Shown here in pieces: positions 29,045-32,043 of a stretch of 32,043 nucleotides of DNA (the first letter of the stretch is position 1; each line of letters starts with the position of its first letter). The notes under the pieces are model-generated. The model was not told the DNA's origin. It did not search any database and was given only the letters and a program-made list of their open reading frames with translations. Origin of the DNA: Roseburia sp. (GTDB lineage Bacteria > Bacillota > Clostridia > Lachnospirales > Lachnospiraceae); assembly GCA_023662875.1 (NCBI GenBank), contig JAMPIG010000044.1, positions 1 to 32,043 of the forward strand, in the 5' to 3' direction. Position numbers and translations under genes: made by a program.

Positions 29045-31378
29045 ATGAAAGCACTCAAACGAATTTTATCTGTTTTGCTGGTACTATGTCTGCCGTTCAG
29101 TGTTCTCATTGGCTGCGGCACAGGCGATGTCCCGCAGTCGGCTTCTGTTTCTCCATCGCAGGAGGATGCATCCGCCACGGATCAGAAGGAGACCGCTGCG
29201 TCTGCTCCTGATTCGGAGGAATCTGATGTGTCCGCCCTGGCACCAGAAGAAGCTGCTGCGTCTTTGTCAGCGGCGTCCGTCCTTGAGAACGAGCTGCTGC
29301 GGGCGCAGGCCGCGGGTCTCATACCGGATCGCTGGATGGAGGACTTAGAGCAGGAGGTGACTCATCAGGAGTTCTGCAGCCTGGTTACCGAGCTTATCCG
29401 GAAAACGAAGCCGGAATGCCTTTCCGCGTGGGAGGAGCTGTCTTCCATGGCCGCCGACTCCGATACGGTCATGGGTCGCGACGACGCGGCGGTGGGGCTG
29501 ATGTACGCGGCGCAGGCGTTAGATATTTGCTATGTGACGATCGCTGATTTCCCGGATAATGAGAAGGTAACAGGAAATCCGGACTCCTGGGCGTTTAAGG
29601 AAGTATCTCCTTTATGGCCCGAGCTGCCGGAACAGTATCAAATGCTGCAAAGGACTCCCGGCACGCCTTTGGGAACCGAGTTTTATCACAATAGTTGGGG
29701 ACCTGCCACAAACACGGCATTCTGGTTTGTTCTCCTGCGTCCGTCGCTGGTCAACGAGCGTCCCCTGCTGGACTATGATGAGAATTACAATCTGCGGATG
29801 GGGGAAACTCTGACCCGCAGGGAGGCAGTCACAGCCGTGCTGCGCCTGGGGGAATCCGAGAGTAATCTCCTGGAAGAGAATCGCTATTTTTCCGTCTATG
29901 AGCCGACTTCCTACAGCGCGGAAATCATCACGGACGAGCTGCTCAATAAGCAGAGTAAGCTGCCTGTGCCCACCCAGGAGAATCTGACCGATCAGTGGCG
30001 CGGCATGGGAATTTCAAAGGAAAAAGATACGGATACACATTCTTACAAAGACTTTCAGGAGGCGGAAATCGCATTTTTGTCTGAAAACGGCCTCAATTTC
30101 GCCAGAATATTTTTCGGCCTGTCCTCCCTGCAATACCCGGATTATCCCCAGGACTGGGAGCTGATCAACGAGCAGGAGCTGTTGGAGCTGGATCAGCTCA
30201 TCGCCTGGGGAATGGAGTATGACGTACACATCCAGATTTCAGCCAGCGCAATGCTGGGAGGAGAAACCGACCTGGACGTCAGCGAGGAGGAATGGGAACA
30301 TTTCCGGGCCTACTGGGAGGCATTGGCTCATCGGTATCGGGGAATTCCCAGTCAGTACTTAACCTTTGATTTACTCAACGAGCTGGTGCCCAGTCCGGAT
30401 ACAATCCCTGCGGCAGAGGAACATATGAGGCAGTTAGTGGAAGGTATCCGTTCCGCAGATCCGGATCGTGTGCTGCTGGTCTCCTTCCCCTTTCCTGACA
30501 ATCCCCGTGACGGCTGGGCAGAGTGCATAGCCTCTCTGGGCGTGGCGCTGGGATGCCACCCGTACCGTCCTGTCTATATCGCTAAGGGAGACGATTATTA
30601 TTATGCCGATGGAGACCCCTGCTGGCCCTATCCGTACTTTCCGCAGCGTCTGCTCCCGGAGGAGACCCTGACCATTTCCGGCGACCTGAGCGGCAAGGAT
30701 CTGCGCCTGGATTTTTGGAGCTATGCGCCGTTTATGGTAACATTCGATAACGGGGAGTCCGTTACCGTAGAGGTAGAAGGCGATTATATTGACGATCAGT
30801 CCTGCAGTCCGCGTTTTTATGAGCCGTATACCGTCCATATTCCGGAGGGCGTGGGGGAGCTGGTACTGACGCCCGTGGACGATGAGGTGAGATTTCAGGA
30901 AATCGGAATCCAGTCGGAGACGGAAAGCCACTGGCTGATTCCCCATGATGAAATGACCGCAACCAACACCGGAGGCGCGGATCTGGTCTGGTCAGACCTT
31001 TCCGGATGGAGCAGCGAAAAGAATTGTACTGCCGAATTTGTCTATTCCGACTGCGTGGAACCGCTCCGGAAGATAGCGGAAGAGTATCATGTCGGTTTCA
31101 TGGTCAATGAAATGGGATCTTATGCATTTGGGAAAGGATGGGATGTGTCTGTGAAGGTAGATTATGACAGCGATATCATCGATGTGCTGGAAAAGCACAA
31201 TGTATCCTGGTGCATGTGCGAGCTGGATTATATGGTTTCCAACGGTATGAACGGAGTTTTTGACGACTGGACAAACGCTGACGTAAAAACCTATACCCAT
31301 ATTTCGGAGGACGGGTATCAGCACTCGTTTGGGTACAGCGATGAACTGCTGCAGGTGTACCGCAAATATGGGGAGTAA
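29045..31378 (+). CDS. Lipoprotein GH5-like glycoside hydrolase with SLH-like N-terminal region (777 aa)
   Basis: A secreted, lipid-anchored enzyme. A signal peptide ends in the lipobox LIGC (Cys24); residues 25-75 are a Ser/Ala/Glu-rich linker. Residues ~80-290 contain three degenerate S-layer-homology-like units (AAGLIPDRWMEDLEQEVTH; later ETLTRREAVTAVLRL). The TIM-barrel catalytic part follows: LTFDLLNELVP gives the acid/base candidate Glu446, GCHPY the conserved His, and VGFMVNEMGSY the nucleophile candidate Glu689. The two Glu are ~240 residues apart, not the ~100-130 usual in GH5, because a beta-rich segment (~520-640) is inserted. Substrate is unknown (beta-glucan or mannan likely). 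The SD GGAG is 8 nt before the ATG. The promoter appears to be a copy of the toxin-antitoxin promoter. Confidence 0.85.
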   Translation: MKALKRILSVLLVLCLPFSVLIGCGTGDVPQSASVSPSQEDASATDQKETAASAPDSEESDVSALAPEEAAASLSAASVLENELLRAQAAGLIPDRWMEDLEQEVTHQEFCSLVTELIRKTKPECLSAWEELSSMAADSDTVMGRDDAAVGLMYAAQALDICYVTIADFPDNEKVTGNPDSWAFKEVSPLWPELPEQYQMLQRTPGTPLGTEFYHNSWGPATNTAFWFVLLRPSLVNERPLLDYDENYNLRMGETLTRREAVTAVLRLGESESNLLEENRYFSVYEPTSYSAEIITDELLNKQSKLPVPTQENLTDQWRGMGISKEKDTDTHSYKDFQEAEIAFLSENGLNFARIFFGLSSLQYPDYPQDWELINEQELLELDQLIAWGMEYDVHIQISASAMLGGETDLDVSEEEWEHFRAYWEALAHRYRGIPSQYLTFDLLNELVPSPDTIPAAEEHMRQLVEGIRSADPDRVLLVSFPFPDNPRDGWAECIASLGVALGCHPYRPVYIAKGDDYYYADGDPCWPYPYFPQRLLPEETLTISGDLSGKDLRLDFWSYAPFMVTFDNGESVTVEVEGDYIDDQSCSPRFYEPYTVHIPEGVGELVLTPVDDEVRFQEIGIQSETESHWLIPHDEMTATNTGGADLVWSDLSGWSSEKNCTAEFVYSDCVEPLRKIAEEYHVGFMVNEMGSYAFGKGWDVSVKVDYDSDIIDVLEKHNVSWCMCELDYMVSNGMNGVFDDWTNADVKTYTHISEDGYQHSFGYSDELLQVYRKYGE

Positions 31379-31400
31379 CCGACAGGAGGGATAGAAAGCT

Positions 31401-32043
31401 ATGGGTATTTATCTGAATCCGGGGAACAAGGGCTTCTGGGAATCTGTCCGCTCGGAAATTTATGTCGATAAGACAGGCTTGATCGCAGAGGTAAACAAGT
31501 GCGTCAATACGGAGCAGAAATATGTCTGCGTCAGCAGGCCGCGGCGTTTTGGAAAATCCATGGCGCTGAAAATGCTGGCCGCTTACTATAGCCGGGGATG
31601 TGACTCCGGAGAGCTGTTTGCGGGATATCAGATTGCAGAAAGCCCGTCCTATAAGGAGCATCTGAATCAATATGATGTGATTTTTTTGAATATGCAGCAG
31701 TTTCTGATTGAAGCGGATTCCGGAAGGGTGACGGAATACCTGGAGCAGGAGGCGTTGGAGGAACTGAGGGAGGAATATGGGGAAATTTTAAAAGACAAAA
31801 AGGCGGGTCTTGCGGCCGCGTTAAGGAAGATTTATGCCAAAACGGACAGGCAGTTTATTTTCCTGATAGACGAATGGGACTGCGTCATGCGCGAACGACA
31901 GGAGTCGGAGGAGCTGCAGAAGCAGTATCTGGATTTTCTGAGAAATCTTTTAAAGGATCAACCCTATGTGGCACTGGCCTATATGACAGGCATCCTTCCC
32001 GTAAAGAAATACGGGCAGCATTCGGCGCTGAATATGTTCCGGG
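31401..32043 (+). CDS. AAA-ATPase-like / PD-(D/E)XK superfamily protein, 5' part (cut by window end)
   Basis: 214 codons are visible and the frame is open at the right edge. It starts MGIYLNPGNKGFWESVRSEI and YVDKTGLI, the usual opening of the PF09820 AAA-ATPase-like family, with a P-loop-like SRPRRFGKSMALKML (Gly51, Lys52, Ser53) and Walker B FLIDEWD (Asp157-Glu158). Full members (~500-580 aa) end in a PD-(D/E)XK nuclease-like domain (PF08011), outside this window. They occur in many paralogous, often fast-evolving copies in gut anaerobes, and their function is unknown. AGGAGGG lies 10 nt before the ATG, which is 22 bp after the glycoside hydrolase stop, so co-transcription is likely. Confidence 0.9.
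   Translation, partial: MGIYLNPGNKGFWESVRSEIYVDKTGLIAEVNKCVNTEQKYVCVSRPRRFGKSMALKMLAAYYSRGCDSGELFAGYQIAESPSYKEHLNQYDVIFLNMQQFLIEADSGRVTEYLEQEALEELREEYGEILKDKKAGLAAALRKIYAKTDRQFIFLIDEWDCVMRERQESEELQKQYLDFLRNLLKDQPYVALAYMTGILPVKKYGQHSALNMFR

Noticed and set aside
1-32043. tRNA, rRNA or CRISPR loci
   Set aside because: No cloverleaf, rRNA segment or regular repeat array was seen on either strand.

Overview
The window looks like chromosomal DNA from an anaerobic, spore-forming Firmicute, most likely a gut Lachnospiraceae-type Clostridium. The reasons are sporulation and coat genes (spoIVA, a spoVAF/gerA-type gene, cotJA-cotJB-cotJC), an oxygen-sensitive class III ribonucleotide reductase (nrdD-nrdG), strong AGGAGG-type ribosome binding sites, moderately high GC with G/C-rich third positions, and glycan genes typical of gut clostridia. 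Nearly all genes are on the + strand.

Layout. (1) 1-420: a minus-strand fragment of an integrative/conjugative element, one intact 92-codon gene and the cut-off 3' end of the gene before it. (2) 490-6901: a glycan locus with a GH36 alpha-galactosidase, a GPH-family sugar symporter and a GH13 oligo-1,6-glucosidase-like enzyme; this set fits uptake and intracellular cleavage of raffinose-type and isomalto-type sugars. (3) 7060-8715: spoIVA, with a hairpin over its ribosome binding site and a terminator hairpin after it. (4) 8792-12615: a 1013-aa SF1 helicase with a C-terminal Vsr/DUF2726-like nuclease, then a CmpB-like membrane protein. (5) 12616-17035: structured intergenic DNA, a good sigma-A promoter and a purine/pyrimidine nucleoside salvage operon (PNP, cytidine deaminase, MTA/SAH deaminase, NCS2 permease) closed by a terminator. 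(6) 17164-20641: a small membrane protein, a membrane-anchored MutS-family ATPase, a 56-aa membrane peptide and a WYL regulator. (7) 20689-24214: nrdD-nrdG-dut, with a strong promoter and two NrdR-box-like sites exactly 31 bp apart. (8) 24254-28230: a spoVAF-like gene behind a sigma-G-type promoter, a DegV protein with a long structured leader, and the cotJ operon behind a sigma-K/E-type promoter and closed by a terminator. (9) 28259-32043: an AT-rich RelBE/ParDE-type toxin-antitoxin module followed by the tail of a second, diverged cotJC and a second copy of the module's promoter; that promoter copy now precedes a lipoprotein glycoside hydrolase. The start of an AAA-ATPase-like/PD-(D/E)XK gene runs off the right edge.

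The least explained things are: the architecture of the helicase-nuclease; a dispersed ~120-160 bp repeat (3033-3193 and 24285-24406) that supplies the last codons of the alpha-galactosidase in one place and the 5' leader of the spoVAF-like gene in the other; the hairpin that hides the spoIVA ribosome binding site; and the toxin-antitoxin island with its cotJC relic and duplicated promoter. All calls come from reading the sequence; no database search was run.
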